From Alphaproteobacteria bacterium (GTDB lineage: Bacteria; Pseudomonadota; Alphaproteobacteria; Rhodobacterales; Rhodobacteraceae): a stretch of 11,753 nucleotides of DNA. Below are positions 1-5,873 of the stretch, one piece after another. The number at the start of each line of letters is the position of its first letter. Position 1 is the first letter of the stretch. Under the pieces are notes generated by a model. That model worked only from the letters and a program-made list of their open reading frames with translations, made no database searches and had not been told where the DNA came from. Made by a program: the position numbers and the translations under genes. The stretch covers positions 1 to 11,753 of the forward strand of contig RFGD01000218.1 in NCBI GenBank assembly GCA_003696705.1, written 5' to 3'.

Positions 1-114
1 GAGGCGATGCACGCCTATGACTACGGTCCCGACCTCGCCGACGTGACGGCCGAGTATCTGGCGGCGCACAGCCCGTATTCGGCCCATCTCGACGGGCGCA
101 TCACGCGGCGCTGA
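1..114 (+). CDS. C-terminal end of an unidentified protein (5' truncated)
   Basis: Frame 1 is open from the left edge to a TGA at 112-114 and encodes the last 37 residues of a protein, rich in Ala, Tyr, Asp and His and ending in TRR. Codon choice (G or C at most third positions) matches the confirmed genes to the right, so I take it as a real gene end. I do not recognise the family from this fragment and see no diagnostic motif. A strong GC hairpin follows 19 bases after the stop, consistent with the end of a transcription unit. The full gene lies to the left of the window. Confidence 0.6.
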   Translation, partial: EAMHAYDYGPDLADVTAEYLAAHSPYSAHLDGRITRR

Positions 115-133
115 GCGGAAGGCGCATCGAACA

Positions 134-158
134 GCCCGGCGGCCGCGCGCCGCCGGGC
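134..158 (+). terminator. GC-rich stem-loop, probable terminator of the upstream gene
   Basis: A perfect 10-bp inverted repeat (GCCCGGCGGC at 134-143 and its complement at 149-158) flanks a 5-base loop, 19 bases after the stop at 114. There is no T-run afterwards (CACACAGGGGGG follows), so it is not a canonical intrinsic terminator. Position and stability suggest transcription termination or 3'-end protection of the upstream mRNA. The role is inferred; the repeat itself is directly visible. Confidence 0.5.
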
Positions 159-182
159 CACACAGGGGGGCAGGGGGCGCGC

Positions 183-860
183 ATGTGCGGGCGATATGCC
201 ATCACGATGCCGGTCGAGGCGATGGTGCGGCTCTTCGATGCCGTGCCATCGAACGACCTGCCCCCGACCCCGAACTACAACGTCACCCCCACGAGCCCCG
301 TCCATTCCGTGCGCCTGGCCGGCGAGGGCGGCGGGCGGCGGCTTGTGGCCATGCGTTGGGGGTTCATCCCGCACTGGTACAAGACGCCGAATGACGGGCC
401 GCTCCTCATCAATGCGCGTTCCGAGACGGTGGCCACGAAGCCGGCCTTTCGCGACGCGGCCCGGAAGCGGCGCTGCCTTCTGCCGGCCAGCGGGTTCTAC
501 GAGTGGACGGCGGGCGAGGGTGGCCGGCGGCTGCCGTGGTACGTGCGGCCGGCATCCGACGAGCCCATTGCCTTTGCCGGCATCTGGCAGGAATGGCAGG
601 GCGAGGGGGTCGATGCCCCCCTCGCCACGGTGGCCATCGTCACGGCGCCGGCGGGCAATGCGCTTTCGGCCATCCACGACCGAGAGCCGGTCATCATACA
701 CCCCGCCGACCACGCCCTCTGGCTTGGCGAGGCCGGCAAGGGCGCGGCACGGCTCATGCGGCCCCAGCCCGACGGGTTCTGGACCTTCTATCGGGTCAGC
801 ACGCGCGTCAACTCGAACAGGGCCAACGGGCCCGATCTGATCGCGCCGATCGACGGCTAG
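183..860 (+). CDS. SRAP-domain (YedK/HMCES-family) abasic-site DNA-protein crosslinking protein
   Basis: This is a 225-residue SOS-response-associated peptidase (SRAP) protein. Family members bind abasic sites in single-stranded DNA and form a stable thiazolidine crosslink through the N-terminal Cys exposed after Met removal, shielding the lesion. All family hallmarks are present: MCGRYA at the very N-terminus (Cys2), NYNV at 31-34, MRWGFIP at 57-63, NARSET at 77-82 (Asn77), GFYEW at 104-108 (Glu107) and IHDREPVI near 164-171 (His165). The start is fixed because Cys2 must follow the initiator Met. The length is normal for the family. The ribosome-binding site is only a G-rich stretch. It stands alone, between the hairpin at 134-158 and tRNA-Gly. 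I see no clear LexA-type operator in the 68-base upstream gap, so SOS control cannot be shown here. Family assignment is firm; the physiological role is inferred from homologues. Confidence 0.95.
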   Translation: MCGRYAITMPVEAMVRLFDAVPSNDLPPTPNYNVTPTSPVHSVRLAGEGGGRRLVAMRWGFIPHWYKTPNDGPLLINARSETVATKPAFRDAARKRRCLLPASGFYEWTAGEGGRRLPWYVRPASDEPIAFAGIWQEWQGEGVDAPLATVAIVTAPAGNALSAIHDREPVIIHPADHALWLGEAGKGAARLMRPQPDGFWTFYRVSTRVNSNRANGPDLIAPIDG

Positions 861-861
861 G

Positions 862-880
862 GCAAGGGATCCGCCCTTGC
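862..880 (+). terminator. Stem-loop just after the SRAP gene, possible terminator
   Basis: A 7-bp perfect inverted repeat, GCAAGGG (862-868) with CCCTTGC (874-880) around a 5-base loop, begins two bases after the TAG at 858-860. No T-run follows. Its right arm overlaps the candidate -35 element of the tRNA-Gly promoter, so one stretch may serve both as a 3'-end signal and as promoter sequence. Confidence 0.4.
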
Positions 881-906
881 GCGTCGCGGCGCTTTGCCCG
901 TATATA
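877..906 (+). promoter_or_regulatory. Candidate promoter of tRNA-Gly
   Basis: TTGCGC at 877-882 and TATATA at 901-906 are separated by 18 bases and would place the transcription start a few bases before the tRNA 5' end at 917. TATATA stands out in this GC-rich context. The assignment is by motif and position only. Confidence 0.5.
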
Positions 907-916
907 GCCCCCGCGC

Positions 917-990
917 GCGGGTGTAGCTCAATGGTAGAGCAGCAGCCTTCCAAGCTGACGACGTGGGTTCGATTCCCATCACCCGCTCCA
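917..990 (+). tRNA. tRNA-Gly (anticodon TCC)
   Basis: A full cloverleaf can be drawn. The acceptor stem is GCGGGTG (917-923) with CACCCGC (980-986). The D-arm is GCTC/GAGC. The anticodon arm spans 942-958 with loop CTTCCAA and anticodon TCC at 949-951. The variable loop is 4 bases and the T-arm is GTGGG-TTCGATT-CCCAT. The discriminator T (987) is followed by an encoded CCA (988-990). The outermost anticodon-stem pair is a G-A mismatch; the other stems pair perfectly. It decodes GGA/GGG glycine codons. Confidence 0.97.
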
Positions 991-1019
991 CCCTCTTCCA
1001 GACGATCCGACATGTGACG

Positions 1020-1043
1020 CGCCGGCACCCGTTGCGGCCGGCG
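1020..1043 (+). terminator. Stem-loop downstream of tRNA-Gly, weak terminator candidate
   Basis: CGCCGGC (1020-1026) and GCCGGCG (1037-1043) form a 7-bp all-GC stem with a 10-base loop, 29 bases after the tRNA 3' end. No T-run follows. It may end the tRNA transcript or separate it from the ABC transporter gene. Confidence 0.3.
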
Positions 1044-1057
1044 GGACATCTCGTCGC

Positions 1058-1085
1058 TTGCGATCGCGCCCTTGCGGGGCTAAGG
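1058..1085 (+). promoter_or_regulatory. Candidate promoter of the ABC transporter gene
   Basis: TTGCGA (1058-1063), a 16-base spacer and CTAAGG (1080-1085) lie 32 bases before the ATG. The arrangement nearly duplicates the candidate tRNA-Thr promoter in this window (TTGCGT, 16 bases, CTAAAG). Motif-based only. Confidence 0.33.
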
Positions 1086-1117
1086 CTCGACGACAGGCGA
1101 ACAGGCACCGAGGGCCC

Positions 1118-2908
1118 ATGGCACGATCCCCCACCGTCCAGGAAGACCGCCCGACATCCCGTCACATCGGCGCGTTGCGGGCGCTGGCACCTTTCGTGAT
1201 GCGCTACAAGGCGCTGGTCGTGGTCGCGCTCGTCGCGCTGGTGCTGACGGCCGGCATCTCTCTTGTCCTGCCGATGGCGGTGCGTCGCGTCGTCGACGGC
1301 TTCGGCCAGGGCGAGACCGAGCTTCTCGATCAGTACTTCGGCGCGGCGGTGGCGGTTGCCGCCCTTCTCGCGCTGGGCACCGGGCTTCGCTACTATTTCG
1401 TCACACGGCTGGGCGAGCGTGTCGTTGCCGATATCCGCAAGGCGGTGTTCGACAAGACCATCGGCATGAGCCCCGCCTTCTTCGAGCGCATCATGACGGG
1501 CGAGGTCCTGTCGCGAATCACCACCGACACGACGCTGATCCTGTCGGTCATCGGCTCTTCGGTGTCGATTGCGCTTCGCAACATGCTCATCTTTGCCGGC
1601 GGCTTTGCGCTGATGTCGGCGACCTCGCCCAAGCTGACGGGACTGGCGCTTCTTCTGGTCCCGCTCGTCGTGGTCCCGATCATCGTGCTCGGCCGGCGCC
1701 TTCGCGCCCTTTCCCGAGAGAACCAGGACTGGATCGCCCAGTCCTCGGGCAAGGCGTCCGAGGCGCTTCAGGCCGTGCAGACCGTCCAGGCCTACACCCA
1801 CGAGGACATCAGCCGGCGCGAGTTTTCCGACGTCACCGAGCAAAGCTACGAGGTTGCGCTGCGGCGCATTTCGGCGCGTGCGCAGATGACGGTCATCGTC
1901 ATCTTCCTCGTCTTCGCCGGGGTGATCGGCATTCTCTGGGTCGGGGCGCGGGACGTGCGCCTCGGGACGATGTCGCCGGGCGAGCTTGTCCAGTTCGTGA
2001 TCTACTCGATCATGGTCGCAGGGTCGGTCGGCGCCTTGTCCGAGATCTGGGGCGAGCTGCAGCGTGCGGCCGGCGCCACAGAGCGGCTGGTCGAGCTTCT
2101 GGGGGCCGAGGATCCGGTGAAGGACCCGGCCGACCCGGTCCCCGTGCCCTCCCCGGTCCGGGGCCACATCGGCTTCGATGACGTGGTGTTCCACTATCCG
2201 ACGCGCCCCGATCATCGCGCGCTCGAACATGTGAGCTTCGAGATCAGGCCGGGCGAGACGGTCGCCCTTGTCGGCCCATCGGGCGCCGGGAAGTCGACCG
2301 TGATCCAGCTTCTTCTGCGCTTCTACGACCCCGAGAGCGGATGCATCAGCCTCGACGGAGTGGCGCTTGACCGCATGCGCCGGGCCGAGTTCCGCCGCCA
2401 CATTGCGCTCGTGCCGCAGGATCCGGTGATTTTCGCCACCACCGCGCGCGAGAACATCCGCTTCGGGCGCCCCGACGCCACCGATGCCGAGGTCGAGGCC
2501 GCGGCCCGGGCGGCGCAGGCCCACGACTTCATTTCGACGCTGCCCGAAGGGTATGACACCTTTGTCGGGGAACGGGGGATCATGCTCTCGGGTGGGCAGA
2601 AGCAGCGGCTTGCGCTCGCGCGGGCGATCCTTCGCGACGCGCCCATCCTGTTGCTGGACGAGGCGACCTCGGCCCTTGATGCCGAAAGCGAGGCGGCCGT
2701 GCAGCGGGCGGTCGAGGCCCTGTCGCGCGATCGCACGACGCTTGTCGTCGCCCACCGGCTGGCAACCGTGAAACGCGCCGACCGCATCCTCGTCTTCGAC
2801 GACGGCCACATCGTTGCCGAGGGCACCCACGACAGCCTCATCGCCGAAGGCGGCCTCTACGCCCGGCTGGCGAAGCTTCAGTTCACGGAAGGCCTGGCCG
2901 CCGAGTAG
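1118..2908 (+). CDS. ABC half-transporter, fused permease and ATPase (MsbA-like exporter)
   Basis: This 596-residue type I ABC exporter half-transporter is expected to homodimerise in the inner membrane. Residues about 30-312 are the transmembrane domain, with six hydrophobic segments near 32-54, 72-92, 145-168, 173-192, 257-277 and 289-309. The ATPase domain covers about 348-596. It contains an A-loop Tyr (FHYPTRP near 358-364), Walker A GPSGAGKS at 386-393, a Q-loop (VPQDP), the signature LSGGQ at 490-494, Walker B ILLLDE at 510-515, D-loop SALD and H-loop AHRLAT. All catalytic residues are intact. The family includes MsbA and multidrug or lipid exporters; the substrate cannot be read from the sequence. 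An in-frame TTG at 1058 would add 20 residues of low-complexity character. I prefer the ATG at 1118, preceded by GAGGG and a more typical N-terminus. It appears monocistronic, with 156 bases before the next gene. Confidence 0.93.
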   Translation: MARSPTVQEDRPTSRHIGALRALAPFVMRYKALVVVALVALVLTAGISLVLPMAVRRVVDGFGQGETELLDQYFGAAVAVAALLALGTGLRYYFVTRLGERVVADIRKAVFDKTIGMSPAFFERIMTGEVLSRITTDTTLILSVIGSSVSIALRNMLIFAGGFALMSATSPKLTGLALLLVPLVVVPIIVLGRRLRALSRENQDWIAQSSGKASEALQAVQTVQAYTHEDISRREFSDVTEQSYEVALRRISARAQMTVIVIFLVFAGVIGILWVGARDVRLGTMSPGELVQFVIYSIMVAGSVGALSEIWGELQRAAGATERLVELLGAEDPVKDPADPVPVPSPVRGHIGFDDVVFHYPTRPDHRALEHVSFEIRPGETVALVGPSGAGKSTVIQLLLRFYDPESGCISLDGVALDRMRRAEFRRHIALVPQDPVIFATTARENIRFGRPDATDAEVEAAARAAQAHDFISTLPEGYDTFVGERGIMLSGGQKQRLALARAILRDAPILLLDEATSALDAESEAAVQRAVEALSRDRTTLVVAHRLATVKRADRILVFDDGHIVAEGTHDSLIAEGGLYARLAKLQFTEGLAAE

Positions 2909-2962
2909 GACCCCGGCCGGGCGACATCGACGCCCCGAACGGCGCGTTGCGCAGCGTCACGC

Positions 2963-3002
2963 TTGCAGAGCGCGGCGCCAATTGGGCATGCTTTCGCGAA
3001 AG
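2963..3002 (+). promoter_or_regulatory. Possible promoter/operator upstream of the acyl-CoA synthetase gene
   Basis: The 156-base gap 2909-3064 holds a 12-bp perfect palindrome, CTTTCGCGAAAG (2991-3002), and just before it an 8-bp palindrome, CCAATTGG (2978-2985). A weak promoter-like pair, TTGCAG (2963-2968) and CATGCT (2987-2992) with an 18-base spacer, would put the palindrome over the transcription start. That is a place where a dimeric repressor could act. The palindromes are directly visible; promoter and operator roles are speculative. Confidence 0.3.
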
Positions 3003-3047
3003 GATTGCGTGAACGGCCGGCGCGCAGAGGCGCCGCGGGTTCGCGAC

Positions 3048-3056
3048 AAGGGGAGG
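3048..3056 (+). promoter_or_regulatory. Ribosome-binding site fixing the acyl-CoA synthetase start
   Basis: AAGGGGAGG lies 8 bases before the ATG at 3065. It supports that start over the in-frame TTG at 2963, which would add 34 residues reading through the likely promoter region. Confidence 0.8.
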
Positions 3057-3064
3057 AACAGCCT

Positions 3065-4960
3065 ATGGCCGAGTTTGCCACCATCGCCGACAAGCGGGCC
3101 ATCGAGGAAGCGGGGCCCTGGTCCGAGCGCGCCCCCGCCCGGACGCTTTACGAGCTTCTTACCGCGACCCGGAATGCCTATCCCGACAATCCCGCCATCA
3201 GTTTCCAGCTTCTGTCGGGCCCGAAGGACCCGGCCGTGACGCTGAGCTGGTCCGAACTGCACGCGCAGGTGACGCAGACGGCAAATCTTCTCCGCGGGCT
3301 TGGGGTGGGCGAGGGGGACGTGGTCGCCTATCTTCTGCCGAACGCGATCGAGACGGCCGTGGTGCTTCTCGGCGGCGCCGTTGCCGGGATCGTGAACCCC
3401 ATCAACCCGCTTCTCGAGGTTGACCAGATCGCCGCCATCCTGCGCGAGACCGGGGCCAAGGTCCTTGTCACGCTGAAGGCCTTCCCGAAAACCGATCTGC
3501 CGCAGAAGGCGGCCCGCGCCATCGAGCAGGCGCCGAACGTCAAGACCGTGCTCGAGGTCGACCTGAACCGCTATCTCACGCCGCCGAAAAGCTGGATCGT
3601 TCCGCTGATCCGACCAAAGAACCCGGCCGCCCACGGCGCCGAGGTGATGAATTTCAACAAGGCGCGCGCCGCACAGCGCGCCGACGCGCTCGATTTCCCC
3701 GACGCCGAGGCCGACCGCGTCGCGGCCTATTTCCACACCGGCGGCACGACGGGCATGCCCAAGGTGGCCCAGCACCGCTATTCGGGGATGATCTACAACG
3801 GATGGCTGGGGCACGAGATCCTGTTCTCGGCCGACGACAACATCATCTGCCCCCTGCCGCTCTTTCACGTCTTCGCGGCCTATCCGGTCCTGATGTCCTC
3901 GGTCGCGTCGGGCGCGCATGTCGTCTTCCCGACCCCGCAGGGCTACCGCGGGGAAGGGGTCTTCGACAACTTCTGGAAGCTGGTCGAGCGCTGGAAGATC
4001 AACTTCATCATCACCGTCCCCACGGCCATCTCGATGCTGATGCAGCGGCCCGTGGACGCCGACGTCTCGTCGCTCAAGGTGGCGTTCTCGGGCTCGGCGC
4101 CGTTGCCGGTCGAGCTTTTCCACCGCTTCGAACAGGCCACCGGGGTCAATATCGTCGAAGGCTATGGCCTGACCGAGGCGACCTGCCTTGTCTCGTGCAA
4201 TCCGCCGGCGGGCGAGAAGAAGATCGGCTCGGTGGGGCTGCCGTTCCCCTATACCGACGTGAGGATCCTTGACTGCAACGCCGACGGGTCCATCAAGCGA
4301 GAGATGGACGTCGACGAGGTCGGCGAGATCTGCGTTCTCAATCCGGGGGTCTGGCCGGGCCACACGTACACCGATCCCGAAAAGAACGTCGGGCTTTTTG
4401 CGGGCGGGACGCATCTGCGCACCGGAGATCTGGGCCGCATCGACGCCGATGGCTATCTCTGGATCACGGGCCGGGCCAAGGATCTTATCATCCGGGGTGG
4501 CCACAACATCGACCCCGCCATCATCGAAGAGGCCCTTGCCGGCCACGAGGCGGTGGCGTTCGCCGGCGCCATCGGTCAACCCGACGCCCATGCCGGAGAG
4601 GTGCCGGCCGCCTATGTAGAACTGGTGGCCGGGGCGACGGTCACGGCCGACGAGCTTCTGGAATTTGCGCGGGCCAACATCCCCGAGCGTGCGGCAGTGC
4701 CCAAGCACCTGGAAATCATGGACGAGCTGCCCAAGACCGCGGTCGGCAAGGTGTTCAAGCCGGCGCTGCGCCGCATGGCGATCGCGCGTGTCTACAACGC
4801 CGCCCTCGCCGACGCCGGCCTCGACGCCGAGGTGGTCGAGGTCGTCGAGGACAAGAGGCGGGGGCTTGTCGCGCGCGTCCGCGCCGGTGCCGGTGTCGAC
4901 CGCGACGCGGTGACGAAGGTCCTTGGCGCCTATACGCGGCCGTGGGAATGGGCCGACTGA
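3065..4960 (+). CDS. Long-form AMP-forming acyl-CoA synthetase
   Basis: This 631-residue member of the adenylate-forming (ANL) superfamily activates a carboxylic acid with ATP to an acyl-adenylate and transfers it to CoA. Core motifs in order are the P-loop HTGGTTGMPK (224-233), GYGLTEAT (366-373), TGDLGR (453-458), GRAKDLIIRGGHNI around Lys472, and PKTAVGKVFK with the probable catalytic Lys562. The C-terminal domain ends about 60 residues later than in ordinary FadD or acetyl-CoA synthetase-like enzymes, in a segment finishing with PWEWAD. This matches a subfamily I associate with Rhodobacterales from memory, whose substrate range is not well defined; medium or long fatty acids are a reasonable guess. 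There is no signal peptide, so the enzyme is cytoplasmic. Its last 13 bases overlap the next gene, suggesting translational coupling. Enzyme class is certain; substrate is not. Confidence 0.93.
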   Translation: MAEFATIADKRAIEEAGPWSERAPARTLYELLTATRNAYPDNPAISFQLLSGPKDPAVTLSWSELHAQVTQTANLLRGLGVGEGDVVAYLLPNAIETAVVLLGGAVAGIVNPINPLLEVDQIAAILRETGAKVLVTLKAFPKTDLPQKAARAIEQAPNVKTVLEVDLNRYLTPPKSWIVPLIRPKNPAAHGAEVMNFNKARAAQRADALDFPDAEADRVAAYFHTGGTTGMPKVAQHRYSGMIYNGWLGHEILFSADDNIICPLPLFHVFAAYPVLMSSVASGAHVVFPTPQGYRGEGVFDNFWKLVERWKINFIITVPTAISMLMQRPVDADVSSLKVAFSGSAPLPVELFHRFEQATGVNIVEGYGLTEATCLVSCNPPAGEKKIGSVGLPFPYTDVRILDCNADGSIKREMDVDEVGEICVLNPGVWPGHTYTDPEKNVGLFAGGTHLRTGDLGRIDADGYLWITGRAKDLIIRGGHNIDPAIIEEALAGHEAVAFAGAIGQPDAHAGEVPAAYVELVAGATVTADELLEFARANIPERAAVPKHLEIMDELPKTAVGKVFKPALRRMAIARVYNAALADAGLDAEVVEVVEDKRRGLVARVRAGAGVDRDAVTKVLGAYTRPWEWAD

Positions 4961-5448
4961 TCGCCCGGCTGGCGGTCGTCGCGGCGTTCCAGCTGTTCGC
5001 CGGGGCGGTCCTGGCCGGGGTTTCCTTCGGCGACTGGACGCTGCGCGGCGCCGTGCTGCCTGACGGCGAGCCGGCCTGTGTCGCCGAGGTCGCGGCCGGC
5101 GGGCAGAAGCTCTCGGTCTGGGCGATGGCGTCGGCGCCCATGACGCTTCAGTTCTATGCGGCGGGACGGCGCCACGACCCGAAGGCGGGCCCCTTGATCC
5201 TGCGAATCGTTCCCGAGGGCGCCTGGCGCCTCGTCGGTGCCTCGGTCATGGGGCCGTCGATCGTGGTTCCCCTGTCCCCGGGCGGGAACGGGCGGGCGCT
5301 CCTCGACGCGCTTTCGCGGGGGCAGGAGGCACGTCTTCTGACGAAATCGGGCGATTCCCTGGGCGCCTGGCCCCTTTCGGGGTCGGCGCGCGCGCTCGCG
5401 GCGCTGAGTGCGTGTCGGGCGGGACTTGAAGAAGGCACGGCGAACTGA
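4948..5448 (+). CDS. Small exported protein of unknown function
   Basis: This 166-residue protein has a clear Sec-type signal peptide. Arg3 and Arg7 precede a hydrophobic stretch to about residue 22, and a VLA site predicts cleavage after Ala23. The mature part begins GVSFGDWTL and has two cysteines (Cys44 and Cys156) that could form a periplasmic disulfide. It reads overall like a small beta-rich domain. The FGDW start, the early Cys and the C-terminal Cys faintly recall IalB-type (invasion-associated locus B) periplasmic proteins, but I cannot establish homology by eye. The start overlaps the acyl-CoA synthetase gene by 13 bases in another frame; a GTG at 4942 is an alternative adding two residues. 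The overlap indicates co-expression, though a shared pathway is not shown. No terminator with a T-run is visible in the 89 bases before tRNA-Thr. Confidence 0.8.
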   Translation: MGRLIARLAVVAAFQLFAGAVLAGVSFGDWTLRGAVLPDGEPACVAEVAAGGQKLSVWAMASAPMTLQFYAAGRRHDPKAGPLILRIVPEGAWRLVGASVMGPSIVVPLSPGGNGRALLDALSRGQEARLLTKSGDSLGAWPLSGSARALAALSACRAGLEEGTAN

Positions 5449-5537
5449 TCCGGCGGCCGGCCCGGCCCCTTGCATCTCGGCCACGGTCCCGAGTGGCGGG
5501 CGCGCGCTCATTCGCGGCGGAATGTCGGAAGGGCGGG

Positions 5538-5612
<75 letters not shown>

Positions 5613-5628
5613 CCGTTGCGTGCCGGTC

Positions 5629-5656
5629 CTTTAGTCGACGACGGCGGGGGACGCAA
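5629..5656 (-). promoter_or_regulatory. Candidate promoter of tRNA-Thr
   Basis: On the minus strand TTGCGT (5651-5656) and CTAAAG (5629-5634) are 16 bases apart. Transcription would start a few bases upstream of the tRNA 5' end at 5612. It lies in the 87-base divergent gap 5613-5699. I could not identify a convincing plus-strand promoter for the murA unit in the same gap. Confidence 0.45.
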
Positions 5657-5699
5657 GCGCAATCTGGACCCCGGCGGGCCGCTGCGCTAGAGAGGGCCC

Positions 5700-5873
5700 A
5701 TGAACAAGAGCTCGGGCAACAAGGGCTCGGGGAAGGGCGCTGGCCGTTCCCGCGAGGACAGGCTGAAGGCCGCGCTCAAGGCCAATCTGGCGCGGCGCAA
5801 GATGCAGGCGCGCGCGCGTACCGCCAACCCGGGGGACGACGGCGTCCGGAACAGGAACAAGGCAGGCGACTGA
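5700..5873 (+). CDS. Small basic protein immediately upstream of murA (57 aa)
   Basis: An open frame from ATG 5700 to TGA 5871-5873 encodes 57 residues. The N-terminus is Gly/Ser/Lys/Asn-rich (MNKSSGNKGSG), followed by a strongly basic predicted helix around 17-40 containing EDRLKAALKANLARRK, and a short polar tail. It has no cysteine and no membrane segment. The stop is followed directly by the murA ATG (TGAATG), so translation is very probably coupled. A TAG at 5688-5690, in frame four codons upstream, rules out a longer form, and AGAGGG lies just before the start. From memory, proteins with a very similar basic core sit ahead of murA in other Rhodobacterales, but no function is known to me. 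The charge and helix suggest nucleic-acid, ribosome or acidic-surface binding; this is inference. Short length makes automatic annotation likely to skip it. Confidence 0.8.
   Translation: MNKSSGNKGSGKGAGRSREDRLKAALKANLARRKMQARARTANPGDDGVRNRNKAGD

Noticed and set aside
917..990. Peptide-like frames containing GNRTHVVSLEGCC or GIEPTSSAWKAA antisense to tRNA-Gly
   Set aside because: These are well-known spurious translations of the antisense of tRNA-Gly genes (the kind collected in AntiFam), not protein genes.
857..2830. 657-codon open frame on the minus strand
   Set aside because: It lies antisense to the ABC transporter and begins antisense to tRNA-Gly. Its composition (Arg/His/Asp/Gly-rich, no domain) is that of a shadow frame created by high third-position GC.
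2957..4708. 583-codon open frame on the minus strand opposite the acyl-CoA synthetase
   Set aside because: Same shadow effect: low-complexity, charged, with no recognisable domain, while the plus strand carries every catalytic motif of the synthetase.
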